64,000 nt of DNA from the NCBI RefSeq assembly GCF_003987645.1, contig NZ_NGKA01000013.1, positions 1 to 64,000 on the forward strand. Direction: 5' to 3'. A model generated the notes under the pieces. The model did no database searches, was not told the DNA's origin, and saw only the letters and a program-made list of their open reading frames with translations. Source of the stretch: Vagococcus elongatus (GTDB lineage: Bacteria > Bacillota > Bacilli > Lactobacillales > Vagococcaceae). The position numbers and the translations under genes are program-made. Shown here piece by piece: positions 55,839 through 63,949 of the stretch (position 1 is its first letter; every line of letters starts with the position of its first letter).

Positions 55839-56192
55839 ATCAACAGTGAAAAATTATTGGAGTTAATTGTAAAAGCCGCAGATGACAAAAGGGCAGAAGA
55901 TTTATTGGTGCTGGATGTTCGTGAGATTTCAGTATTAGCAGATTATTTTGTCATTTGTCACGGAAATAGCGAAAAACAAGTCGGAGCCATCACTGACGGA
56001 GTGGTTGAGGCTGCTCAAAAAGCCGGCGTGGATGTGGGCAGAGTAGAAGGCAGAGAGATGGGAAAATGGGTCTTGGCAGACCTTGGAGATGTGATCGTCC
56101 ATGTGTTCCATGGAGATGAAAGAGGTTTTTACAATCTAGAAAAACTGTGGTCCGATGCACCATCAGTTTCGATCACCAGATGGGTGTCTTAA
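55839..56192 (+). CDS. rsfS: Ribosomal silencing factor RsfS
   Basis: A 117-aa factor that binds L14 and blocks subunit joining in starvation. The core is KAADDKRAEDLLVLDV, YFVICHGNSEKQV, and EMGKWVLADLGDVIVHVF. The usual M-x-x-x-x-L-L-E N-terminus reads here as INSEKLLELIV, with ATC (55839) or ATT (55836) where ATG would be expected. GAGGAGGG at 55824-55831 is well placed for these codons. An in-frame TTG at 55857 has no ribosome site and would remove conserved residues. A noncanonical start is thus the best reading; the ATC is marked here. Confidence 0.85.
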   Translation: MNSEKLLELIVKAADDKRAEDLLVLDVREISVLADYFVICHGNSEKQVGAITDGVVEAAQKAGVDVGRVEGREMGKWVLADLGDVIVHVFHGDERGFYNLEKLWSDAPSVSITRWVS

Positions 56193-56193
56193 A

Positions 56194-56922
56194 ATGACTT
56201 ATGAAAATTTTGCTTTTATTTATGATGAGGTCATGGATGAAAGTTTATACACGTCTTGGCTGGCGTTTGCTAAACGTCATCTTGTTCCCGGGACCAAGAG
56301 AATTTTAGAGTTGGCATGCGGCACAGGCGCACTCGCCTGTGCTTTTGCTCGAGAAGGCTTCGACGTCACTGCATTGGATTTATCTGAAGAAATGCTCATG
56401 GTGGCAAGCAGCAAGGCTGCTGCCGATGACGTAGAGGTCCAATTTGTGCAAGGAGACATGCTGGACTTGTCTGAAGCAGGAACTTATGAGGCGATAACGT
56501 GTTTTTCAGATTCATTGTGCTACATGCCGGATCGTCAATCGGTCCAGCAGGTTTTTGATACCGTATATTCAGCATTAGAAGAAGAAGGTATCTTTATGTT
56601 TGATGTGCATTCTCTTCATCAAATCAATGAAGGCTTTCGCGAGTATTCTTATCATTATCAGACAGAGGACTTTGCTTTTTTATGGGATAGTTTTCCCGGC
56701 GAAAAAAAAGACAGTGTGGAACATTTCTTAACATTTTTTGTCAGGGACAATAACAAATTTTTAAGATTCGATGAACTTCACAAAGAAAGAACCTATTCTT
56801 TAGAAAATTACTACACATTGCTGGAAAATGCTAACTTTAGTCAAATCAGTATTTATGGTGATTTTTCGGATAACAAACCAAATGAACAAACAGCTCGCTG
56901 GTTTTTCGTTTGTAAAAAGTAA
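56194..56922 (+). CDS. Class I SAM-dependent methyltransferase
   Basis: A 242-aa methyltransferase with motif I LELACGTGALACAFA, then VTALDLSEEML, a FVQGDMLDL motif and a DSLCYM post-motif. The target is not known; the family resembles the YqeM-type protein that follows yqeK-rsfS in Bacillus. The ATG lies directly after the rsfS stop, without a strong ribosome site, so translation is likely coupled. Confidence 0.88.
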   Translation: MTYENFAFIYDEVMDESLYTSWLAFAKRHLVPGTKRILELACGTGALACAFAREGFDVTALDLSEEMLMVASSKAAADDVEVQFVQGDMLDLSEAGTYEAITCFSDSLCYMPDRQSVQQVFDTVYSALEEEGIFMFDVHSLHQINEGFREYSYHYQTEDFAFLWDSFPGEKKDSVEHFLTFFVRDNNKFLRFDELHKERTYSLENYYTLLENANFSQISIYGDFSDNKPNEQTARWFFVCKK

Positions 56923-56952
56923 AAAAACGCTGATTTCAGCGTTTTTTTTTTA
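56923..56952. terminator. Bidirectional terminator
   Basis: AAAAACGCTGA pairs with TCAGCGTTTTT, with A-tract on the left and T-tract on the right. It serves the yqeG operon on + and the DUF2187 gene on -. Confidence 0.88.
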
Positions 56953-57153
56953 GATTTTATCTATGCAATAAAATGGGACGACTAAACGACCATTTAAATC
57001 TTCCACCTTATCAGCATCATTCACTTCAAAACTATCTACCTCAACTAGTGCTGATAAATCATACATTTTTTCAACCTTTGCCATAAAATTTCCTTTTAAT
57101 AATGGGCTCGTACAACGATAAGTTTCCCCAATCATGATTTTGTCCGCTTCCAT
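56950..57153 (-). CDS. DUF2187-like small protein
   Basis: A 67-aa protein with GETYRCTSP, AKVEKMYDLSALVEVD, and LNGRLVVPFYCIDKI at the C-terminus. This is the general pattern of DUF2187 (YkvS-like: a small beta-barrel with G-x-V-x-K-V and R-x-V-V). Function unknown. It converges on the methyltransferase and shares the terminator. The upstream gap (57154-57422) shows no gene or recognisable riboswitch. Confidence 0.6.
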   Translation of the reverse strand: MEADKIMIGETYRCTSPLLKGNFMAKVEKMYDLSALVEVDSFEVNDADKVEDLNGRLVVPFYCIDKI

Positions 57154-57422
57154 AGTGCGCTCCTCTCGTGCGACAACTCAAAAAATATGCATAAGACGTC
57201 TTCTTTTTTTATAGATGATACCACGATAAAGTCTTTTTGTAAAATTGTTCACTATAAAAAGAGAATCTTTTATTTAACCAGTCTATTTAGGTCATTGCAG
57301 GCACAGCCCTTGCTTTACTCTTTCAAATAGTGTAAATTAGTTGAGGAAGATTACGGTTGTTGCACCTAAAAAGATAACAATGTTCGGTTTTTCCTAAATT
57401 ATGATTAAGGGAGGTTTCCAAT

Positions 57423-58400
57423 ATGAAAATTTTCGATTATGAAGATATTCAATTGGTTCCAAACAAATGTGTTGTTAAAAGTCGTTCAGAATGTGATACA
57501 AGTGTTACTTTAGGGAAACACTCCTTCAAAATGCCTGTAGTACCGGCAAATATGCAGACAATTATTGATGAAAAAATTGCTGAGTGGCTGGCTGAAAATG
57601 GTTATTTTTATATTATGCACCGTTTTGAAGAAGACAAACGGATACCTTTTATTGAAAGAATGCACCATAGAAATTTAATTGCTTCTATTAGTGTAGGAGT
57701 CAAAGATTATGAATATGATTTTGTCAGAGAGCTAGCTGACAAAAAATTGCTTCCAGAGTATATTACGATTGATATCGCACACGGGCATTCAGATGCGGTG
57801 ATCAACATGATCAAACATATTAAGGAATATTTGCCGGAAACATTTGTTATTGCTGGAAATGTGGGCACACCTGAAGCAGTGAGAGAGTTGGAAAATGCTG
57901 GAGCGGATGCGACAAAAGTCGGTATCGGCCCAGGAAAAGTCTGCATCACCAAAATTAAAACAGGTTTCGGGACAGGCGGCTGGCAGCTGGCTGCGGTCAG
58001 ACGATGCAGTAAGGCGGCAAGGAAGCCGATTATTGCTGATGGGGGCATCCGTACCCATGGAGATGTGGCTAAATCTATTCGTTTCGGTGCAAGTATGGTC
58101 ATGATAGGATCTTTATTCGCAGGACATGAAGAATCCCCGGGTGAAACAAAAGTAGAAGATGGTGTGGTTTACAAAGAGTACTTTGGCAGCGCCTCAGAAT
58201 TCCAAAAGGGCGAAAAGAAAAATGTTGAAGGAAAGAAAATTTGGGTCCACCATAAAGGCCTGCTGGCTGACACTTTAGTTGAGATGCAGCAAGATCTTCA
58301 ATCATCTATTTCCTATGCAGGAGGCAGAGATTTAGAAGCAATCAGGAAAGTCGATTATGTTATTGTGAAGAATTCCATTTTTAATGGTGATACGATTTAA
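57423..58400 (+). CDS. guaC: GMP reductase
   Basis: A 325-aa TIM-barrel enzyme that converts GMP to IMP with NADPH, for purine salvage. [13 protein letters not shown] opens it, [11 protein letters not shown] and DIAHGHS follow. The catalytic cysteine lies in [11 protein letters not shown]. It lacks CBS domains, which separates it from IMP dehydrogenase. GGGAGG precedes the ATG. It is monocistronic. Confidence 0.96.
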   Translation: MKIFDYEDIQLVPNKCVVKSRSECDTSVTLGKHSFKMPVVPANMQTIIDEKIAEWLAENGYFYIMHRFEEDKRIPFIERMHHRNLIASISVGVKDYEYDFVRELADKKLLPEYITIDIAHGHSDAVINMIKHIKEYLPETFVIAGNVGTPEAVRELENAGADATKVGIGPGKVCITKIKTGFGTGGWQLAAVRRCSKAARKPIIADGGIRTHGDVAKSIRFGASMVMIGSLFAGHEESPGETKVEDGVVYKEYFGSASEFQKGEKKNVEGKKIWVHHKGLLADTLVEMQQDLQSSISYAGGRDLEAIRKVDYVIVKNSIFNGDTI

Positions 58401-58431
58401 TTTTTAATAAAAGTGTGGAATTTGATAAAAG

Positions 58432-58466
58432 TGTGAGATTTGAAGAAATCTCATGCTTTTTTATTT
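58432..58466 (+). terminator. Terminator after guaC
   Basis: GTGTGAGATTT pairs imperfectly with AAATCTCATGC, followed by TTTTTTA. Confidence 0.7.
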
Positions 58467-58565
58467 TTTACAATCTATGATATATTCTTCGTAAAAAAAC
58501 TCTAGTTCCTTAGTCTGATTTTTTTTAAATTACTTGATTCATCGTAGTAAAAATGCTAAACTTTA

Positions 58566-58602
58566 TTTACTACGACAGACGTAGTATGACGGTCGTAGTA
58601 AA
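58566..58602. promoter_or_regulatory. PadR operator, inverted repeat
   Basis: Perfect 11-base arms TTTACTACGAC and GTCGTAGTAAA. CGTAGTA recurs at 58543, 58580 and 58594. The site ends just before the ribosome site of the padR gene, so self-repression is likely. Confidence 0.75.
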
Positions 58603-58615
58603 ATGAGGTGACAAT

Positions 58616-58942
58616 ATGATTAGCAGCGATATGATTAGAGGGTACAATGATCCCATTATTCTATCCATTTTGACTGATGGAGATTCTTATGGCTACGAGA
58701 TATCAAAAAAAATCAGGGAGATGTCAGAAGGAAAGTACATTATTAAGGAAACCACGTTGTATTCTGCTTTCGCCAGATTGCAAAAAAACGGCTTGATTAC
58801 TTCTTATCCAGGAGATGAAACTTTCGGAAAAAAAAGAACTTATTATAAAATCACTGCCAAAGGGTTGGAATTTTTAATTGAGAAGCGGGAAGAGTGGGAA
58901 GTGACACAAGAAGTTGTCAAGATTTTCTTAGGAGGAAAGTAG
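58616..58942 (+). CDS. PadR family transcriptional regulator
   Basis: A 108-aa winged-helix repressor with ILTDGDSYGYEISKKIREMSEGKY, TTLYSAFARLQKNGLI, and RTYYKITAKGLEFL, the hallmark PadR pattern. It has an inverted-repeat operator upstream and is followed at 1 base by the membrane-protein gene. The effector is unknown. Confidence 0.92.
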   Translation: MISSDMIRGYNDPIILSILTDGDSYGYEISKKIREMSEGKYIIKETTLYSAFARLQKNGLITSYPGDETFGKKRTYYKITAKGLEFLIEKREEWEVTQEVVKIFLGGK

Positions 58943-58943
58943 C

Positions 58944-59879
58944 ATGGACACAATAAAAAATTATGTAGAAACGATGTTTATCAATTTGCCGGAAACGCCG
59001 GAAATGATGCAGTTAAAAGTTGATATTCTCGCAAATATGGAAGATAAATTTGAAGAACTGATTGGAGAAGGAATGTCGGAAAATGCAGCTATCGGGCAAG
59101 TGATTTCCGAATTCGGCAATATTGAAGAAGTTTTGGAAGAGTTCAATATCAGAGACGAAGACGAACAGGATGAACTATCAGAAGAAGTCCTTCCCACAAT
59201 CGACTCTCATGAAGTGGAAAAAATTATGACAGCCAAAAGAGGTGTGGGGTTAAAAGTTGGTTTGGGAGTGATGGCCTGTTGTGCTGGTGTGGGAATACTT
59301 GTTGGAAGTAATGCAAACGGAAACCAAGGAATTGGTCTTGCTGGTCTCTTCTTGATGGCAGCGGTAGGTGTTGCACTGTTTATCCTTGGGGGATTTCAAA
59401 ATAGCAAATACGAGTATTTGGAAAAACCTTTTGTGATGACCGGAGGCACTCGCCGGGAAGTAGAGAAACAGAAGCAGGCATTTGAAAAAAGTTTTATCGT
59501 CAGTATTACTTTAGGAGTTGTTCTGTGCATCCTTTCTGTAATCCCACTCATAGTCACCGCAATCAACGAAGGTGGCGAGATTTATGAACAGCGAATGGTT
59601 ACTATCATGTTTTTTATTGCTTCCTTAGGCGTCTTCTTATTTATCTATGCAGGTGTTATCCAAGGCACATACACATTGTTGTTGGAAAAGGGGCTAATGA
59701 AGCAACCCACAGCGAAAGAACTGAAAAAATCCAAGCTGGCTAGCAAAATCGATGCAGTTTTTTGGCCCATCGTCGTAGTTATCTTCTTTATTTGGGGATT
59801 TGTGTTTGACGGTTTTGGCATTTCATGGATCGTTTTCCCCATCGCAGCGGTTTTAAGTAATATTTGGGATCCAGATTAA
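58944..59879 (+). CDS. HAAS/permease-prefix domain membrane protein
   Basis: A 311-aa protein. The first 70 residues form a helical HAAS-like (permease prefix 1) domain (YVETMFINLPETPEM, EELIGEGMSENAAIGQVISEFGN). They are followed by two pairs of membrane segments (about 101-147 and 180-240) and a further C-terminal pair. Such proteins commonly pair with PadR repressors and function is not established. GGAGGAAAG precedes the ATG. The family is inferred from the N-terminal pattern. Confidence 0.75.
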   Translation: MDTIKNYVETMFINLPETPEMMQLKVDILANMEDKFEELIGEGMSENAAIGQVISEFGNIEEVLEEFNIRDEDEQDELSEEVLPTIDSHEVEKIMTAKRGVGLKVGLGVMACCAGVGILVGSNANGNQGIGLAGLFLMAAVGVALFILGGFQNSKYEYLEKPFVMTGGTRREVEKQKQAFEKSFIVSITLGVVLCILSVIPLIVTAINEGGEIYEQRMVTIMFFIASLGVFLFIYAGVIQGTYTLLLEKGLMKQPTAKELKKSKLASKIDAVFWPIVVVIFFIWGFVFDGFGISWIVFPIAAVLSNIWDPD

Positions 59880-59882
59880 ATG

Positions 59883-59939
59883 AAAAGCACTGATTTCATA
59901 GGCTAAGAATCCAAGATAGCCAAAAATCAGTGCTTTTTT
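59883..59939. terminator. Bidirectional terminator
   Basis: AAAAGCACTGATTT pairs with AAATCAGTGCTTTT, with a T-tract for both directions. It separates the PadR pair (+) and the B6 operon (-). Confidence 0.85.
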
Positions 59940-60495
59940 ATTTGTTTTTAAAAATCGATGCTGCCAATATCTTTTTTAAAGGATAATAGGCAATCATTAC
60001 AATAATAATTGCAGCGATAGCATTGAGCAAAGTGATATACAAAGTGCTGATACTATTAGTGACTGCTACCCCAAAGGAACTTCCCAGATATAGGGACATG
60101 ACCAGATTTTTTAAAAAAGTCATGATCAGTTTGGCGATACCTCCAACAAGGGCAGGGACGAAAAGTTTTAGAAATTTATTTTGTTGATGTTTAAAAACTT
60201 TAAAAGAACTGTAAATAGCTCCTCCTACGATAAAGCATTCAAGAATAAAGTAAGGGGCCTCGATGGCAAAACCGTTGAGAATATCAAAAAGAGCAAAGCC
60301 AATGCCGCCAGCCAGCGCCCCTTGCCAGTAGCCAAGTAAAAGTACAGACAGGATAAAAACACTGCTGCCAAAATGGACAAATGGGGTGCCTACTAAAGCG
60401 GGCAGAGGTACTCTGATGGTTGTAGCTATGGTAACTAAGGCGGCAAAAATACCGATAGAAACGATGTCGCGAATATCTATTTTTTTAGTTTGCAT
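59938..60495 (-). CDS. ECF transporter substrate-binding S-component (probably B6)
   Basis: A 185-aa membrane protein with about six hydrophobic segments (SIGIFAALVTIATTIRVPLPAL, FILSVLLLGYWQGALAGGIGFALFD, ...). The N-terminal D-I-x-S-I-G-I-F-A-A-L pattern is typical of ECF S-components. No ECF ATPase or T-component is in the window, so it would share a module encoded elsewhere. Operon partners are B6-type kinases under a MocR regulator, so pyridoxine-type uptake (PdxU-like) is inferred. The ATG at 60495 follows GGAGAG; an in-frame ATG at 60549 is inside the previous gene. Confidence 0.8.
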   Translation of the reverse strand: MQTKKIDIRDIVSIGIFAALVTIATTIRVPLPALVGTPFVHFGSSVFILSVLLLGYWQGALAGGIGFALFDILNGFAIEAPYFILECFIVGGAIYSSFKVFKHQQNKFLKLFVPALVGGIAKLIMTFLKNLVMSLYLGSSFGVAVTNSISTLYITLLNAIAAIIIVMIAYYPLKKILAASIFKNK

Positions 60496-60512
60496 GATTA
60501 AACTCTCCTCTG

Positions 60513-61322
60513 CTAAAGTTTTACGGACTGGCGAAGTGCGCCGTGCCAAATATATCCAGTATAAGGATTGAGAAAAATACCATTCTTGATGGCGGCAGTA
60601 ATGTAATCTTTAGACAGTTGTATGGTCTCTGTGATTTCCACTCCCTTGGCGAGGTTGGCTGTAATGGCTCCAGCAAAGGCACATCCTGCCCCATGGTTAG
60701 TCAAAGTTTCAATCTTTTCTTCTTTAAAGAAGTGAAAATCATTGCCATCGTAAAGGAGATCAACGGCTTTATCTCCCGGAATACGTGAACCGCCTTTGAT
60801 TACCACATACTCTGGGCCCAGCTGTTTGATGTTAATAGCGGCTTGTTTCATGTCCTCAATGGTATCAATCGTTGGTATCTGAGCTAAGATGGCCGCTTCA
60901 GTAAGATTAGGTGTGACAACTGAAGCCATCGGAAAGAGGCGCTCCACCATCTCCTTCAACATCTCTGGATGCAAAAGTTTTTTTCTGCTTTTGACAGCCA
61001 TCACCGGGTCCACGACAATATTTCTTTGTTTTTCTTTTTTTAATTGTGTCTCTATCAGTTCAATCATCTCAAAACTGCCCAGCAACCCGATTTTTACGGC
61101 ATCCAGCGATCCACCGGAGAATGCGGTTTGTAATTGTTGTGCCACAACATCATCCGGTATTGAAAAAATATGATGCTTTTTACTGGCTGGATCGACTGTC
61201 AGTATGCTTGTGATGGTACTGATGCCAAAAGTGCCAAACTCTTGAAAAGTTTTCAGATCAGCTTGGATGCCGGCACCGCCTCCAGCATCCGAGCCGGCAA
61301 TTGTCAATGTTTTCTTAATCAT
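60513..61322 (-). CDS. Pyridoxal-kinase-like protein, diverged paralogue
   Basis: A 269-aa ThiD/PdxK-family kinase, the second of a tandem pair. The fold markers are present: LTIAGSDAGGGAGIQADLKT, DAVKIGLLGS, VVTPNLTEA, VIKGG and the anion-hole motif HGAGC. The lid motif, however, reads DPVMAVKSRKK (V110), where its neighbour and known dual-cysteine kinases have DPVMxCKG. A changed substrate or lowered kinase activity is possible. It lies in the same operon (20-base gap). Confidence 0.85.
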   Translation of the reverse strand: MIKKTLTIAGSDAGGGAGIQADLKTFQEFGTFGISTITSILTVDPASKKHHIFSIPDDVVAQQLQTAFSGGSLDAVKIGLLGSFEMIELIETQLKKEKQRNIVVDPVMAVKSRKKLLHPEMLKEMVERLFPMASVVTPNLTEAAILAQIPTIDTIEDMKQAAINIKQLGPEYVVIKGGSRIPGDKAVDLLYDGNDFHFFKEEKIETLTNHGAGCAFAGAITANLAKGVEITETIQLSKDYITAAIKNGIFLNPYTGYIWHGALRQSVKL

Positions 61323-61341
61323 CTCATGCTCCTCAACTCAA

Positions 61342-62169
61342 TTAGTTATTATCAATAATTCTTTTTTCAGCATGGTTATAAGCACCATGCCAGATATGTC
61401 CCACATAAGGATAAATATCTACGCCGTTTTTGATTGCTGCGGTCACAAAAGATTTAGCTTGCCGGGCGGCTTTTTCTGTACTTAATCCCTTGGTGAGACC
61501 GGCAGTAATGGCGGCGGCAAAAGTGCAGCCGGCTCCATGATTATTATGAGTTTGAATTTTATTTTCAGAAAGAACTGTAAACTCTTTGCCATCATAAAAC
61601 ACATCGATGGCCTTGTCTGTCCCCAGCGCTTTACCGCCTTTTATTACTACAGTTTTTGGACCCAATTCGAGAATTTTTTCCGCTGCCTGTTTCATATCGT
61701 CTAGAGAACTGATAGTTGGGACGTTTGCCAAAAATTTTGCTTCCAGCAAATTTGGTGTTGCGATTGTTGCTAAAGGCAGCAATAATTTTTTCATTGTTTC
61801 CACATTTTCAGGCTGGAGCAGTTCATCGGAGCCTTTGCAAGCCATCACTGGATCGATGACTACGTGTTTGACTTGATGTTTTTTGATATATCTGGCCGCA
61901 ATTTCAATAGTTTCGATGGCACCCAACATTCCAGTTTTCAGTCCGTCGATTGGTTTGCCAGAAAAGATAGTTTTCAGTTGTTGCTCAACTAGTGCCGGCT
62001 CCATTGATGTCACGTGATGGGACCAGTTGTTATCAGGATCCATGGTGACGACGCTTGTAATAGCACAAAAACCAAAAGTGCCAAATTCTTGAAATGTTTT
62101 TAAATCCGCTTGTATGCCAGCGCCGCCGCTTGAATCTGAACCGGCAATCGTCAAAGTTTTCTTAATCAC
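61342..62169 (-). CDS. Pyridoxal/pyridoxine kinase (dual-cysteine ThiD-like)
   Basis: A 275-aa kinase of the ThiD/PdxK family that phosphorylates B6 vitamers. It has LTIAGSDSSGGAGIQADLKT, the lid cysteine C111 in DPVMACKG and the second cysteine C215 in HGAGC. These match the two cysteines of the Staphylococcus aureus pyridoxal kinase. The start is GTG at 62169 with AAGGGGG upstream on the minus strand. It is the first gene of the operon. HMP kinase (ThiD) is the alternative, made less likely by the MocR neighbour and lack of a TPP riboswitch. Confidence 0.85.
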   Translation of the reverse strand: MIKKTLTIAGSDSSGGAGIQADLKTFQEFGTFGFCAITSVVTMDPDNNWSHHVTSMEPALVEQQLKTIFSGKPIDGLKTGMLGAIETIEIAARYIKKHQVKHVVIDPVMACKGSDELLQPENVETMKKLLLPLATIATPNLLEAKFLANVPTISSLDDMKQAAEKILELGPKTVVIKGGKALGTDKAIDVFYDGKEFTVLSENKIQTHNNHGAGCTFAAAITAGLTKGLSTEKAARQAKSFVTAAIKNGVDIYPYVGHIWHGAYNHAEKRIIDNN

Positions 62170-62230
62170 GTAAAATTCCCCCTTTTTTCTGTTACATTCA
62201 TCATACAAAAGCTAAAGGTTGAATAAAACA

Positions 62231-62250
62231 TCCAATTAGAGTATATTGGA
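62231..62250. promoter_or_regulatory. Possible MocR/PdxR operator
   Basis: TCCAAT and ATTGGA form an inverted repeat (8-base spacer). ATCCA also recurs at 62229 and 62253 in the divergent promoter region. Binding is inferred. Confidence 0.45.
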
Positions 62251-62277
62251 CCCATCCACTTTAGGGAGGGATGTAGT

Positions 62278-63741
62278 GTGTGGCAAATAGATCATAAAAG
62301 TCAGCAGTCACTGTATCAGCAAATTGTACAGCTAGTGGAGTCTAAAGCGACTACAGGAGAGCTTTTACCTGGGGAAAAACTGCCTTCAGAAAGAGAGCTT
62401 GCCAAAAAATTAAAAGTGAACCGCTCAACGATTGTCAGAGCCTTTGACGAGTTAGCCTCAAGAGGGATTATTATTCGAAAGCGCGGCAGCGGGACCATCA
62501 TTAATGATGGAGAATGGGACATTCAAATTTTTGAAGGTATCAACTGGCGTCATTATTTGCAAAAGGAAACCTTGAGCACGGAAGGGACGTTCAGAGAAGA
62601 AATTTACTCCAGACTTGCAGAGAAAAACAATCACGTCATTGATGGTTATTCCTCGGAGTTGCCGATTGAATTAATTCCCGAGTTGAAAATCCCCAGTATG
62701 AACTGGCGGGATATTTTGGAAGAAGACTTGCATCAAGAAAACTTAGGGTATATCGAGCTTAGGAAATCACTGCAGCACTTGATGGCACAGGAGTTTTCTT
62801 ATCAGATGCTTCTTGATGAAATCTTGATTACTGAAGGGGCCCAGCAGGCGATTTTTTATATTATTCATGCCCTTTTAAAAAAAGATGATATTGTGGCAAT
62901 CGAAACCCCCTCTTTCTTCTATTCTTTGCCTGTTTTCAGCAATGCTGGTGTTAAAACTGTCGGTGTTCCTGTGGATCGTGAAGGTATCCAGTTGAAAGTG
63001 CTAGAAAAAAAGTTTCAGCAATTTCCTGTGAAGATGCTTTTTGTGAATCCATCTTATCAGAATCCGACTGGTACTAGTCTTACCCTGGAAAAAAGGAAAG
63101 AGTTAGTTGCCTTATGCAAAAAATATCAGGTGGCCATTGTTGAGGATGATGTGTTTGGCTTTTTGAAATTTTCTGGCACGAAGTCTGTTCCCCGTCTAAA
63201 AGAATTGTCAGAAGAAAATGTTATTTATATTGGCTCCTTAACTAAAATATTAGGCTCAACTATCCAAATTGGATGGGTTAATGCCCCTAAACGTGTTTTG
63301 GAGCAAATGATTAAAGTAAGAGAACGCTGGGAATTCTCTTTAAGTATTTTCCCGCAAATGTTAGCTACCATGGGACTGAAAGACCAATCTTTTACCACTC
63401 AATTAAGTCACCTAAGAGATGTTTTGGAAAAAAGGAAAAAATTGCTGGTAAGTTTGTTGACCAAGGAACTTTCAGAAGAGTTTTCATTTTACGTACCTGA
63501 AGGGGGTTACTATATTTGGCTGACACTTTTGCAGCCGGAGTTATCTACCAGCGACTGGAAAGCGTTGTTGGAGACAGAGCTTTTAGTAATGCCTAGCTTT
63601 TTGTTAGGGAAAGATAAACAAAGTATGCGAATCAATTACGCACGTCTCTCAGAAGAAGACTGTTATCGTGTGGTGGAAATTTTGAAACAACTGTGCGTGA
63701 CGTGGCGGAGTAAAAATGAGGGTGTCATAACCATAAAATAA
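62278..63741 (+). CDS. MocR-type regulator, PdxR-like
   Basis: A 487-aa fusion. The GntR winged helix (residues 1-75: LYQQIVQLVESKATTGELLPGEKLPSERELAKKLKVNRSTI-type pattern) joins an aminotransferase fold. The PLP lysine is in IGSLTKILGS and TEGAQQAI is also visible. MocR/PdxR proteins sense PLP and control B6 genes, and its divergent placement before two B6-type kinases and an S-component fits that. The start is GTG with AGGGAGGG 7 bases upstream. Confidence 0.9.
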   Translation: MWQIDHKSQQSLYQQIVQLVESKATTGELLPGEKLPSERELAKKLKVNRSTIVRAFDELASRGIIIRKRGSGTIINDGEWDIQIFEGINWRHYLQKETLSTEGTFREEIYSRLAEKNNHVIDGYSSELPIELIPELKIPSMNWRDILEEDLHQENLGYIELRKSLQHLMAQEFSYQMLLDEILITEGAQQAIFYIIHALLKKDDIVAIETPSFFYSLPVFSNAGVKTVGVPVDREGIQLKVLEKKFQQFPVKMLFVNPSYQNPTGTSLTLEKRKELVALCKKYQVAIVEDDVFGFLKFSGTKSVPRLKELSEENVIYIGSLTKILGSTIQIGWVNAPKRVLEQMIKVRERWEFSLSIFPQMLATMGLKDQSFTTQLSHLRDVLEKRKKLLVSLLTKELSEEFSFYVPEGGYYIWLTLLQPELSTSDWKALLETELLVMPSFLLGKDKQSMRINYARLSEEDCYRVVEILKQLCVTWRSKNEGVITIK

Positions 63742-63910
63742 AAATATTTATTTATGGAAGAAAGATGAATTTGAACAATAGAATGCTATCAGTTCTTTGT
63801 TTTGTGGGACAGTCAACTTTTTTTACTGCTTGGATTTGTTAAAATAAATTTTCTGTGTAAGCTCGTGTACGAACAGGGAGTTTTTATGAGTTAAAAAAAT
63901 TTAATACTAT

Positions 63911-63949
63911 GTCTGAAATGTTGATATAATCATCTTTCAGACTTTTTTT
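63911..63949 (+). terminator. Terminator downstream of the MocR gene
   Basis: GTCTGAAA pairs with TTTCAGAC, then seven T residues. It lies about 170 bases past the stop; I see no gene in the gap or after it to the window end. Confidence 0.7.

Noticed and set aside
57154-57422. Possible purine riboswitch before guaC
   Set aside because: I cannot find the conserved junction or loop sequences of purine, PRPP or guanidine riboswitches.
62170-62277. TPP riboswitch before the ThiD-like kinases
   Set aside because: No CTGAGA or other Thi-box sequence in the short intergenic region; supports B6 rather than thiamine.
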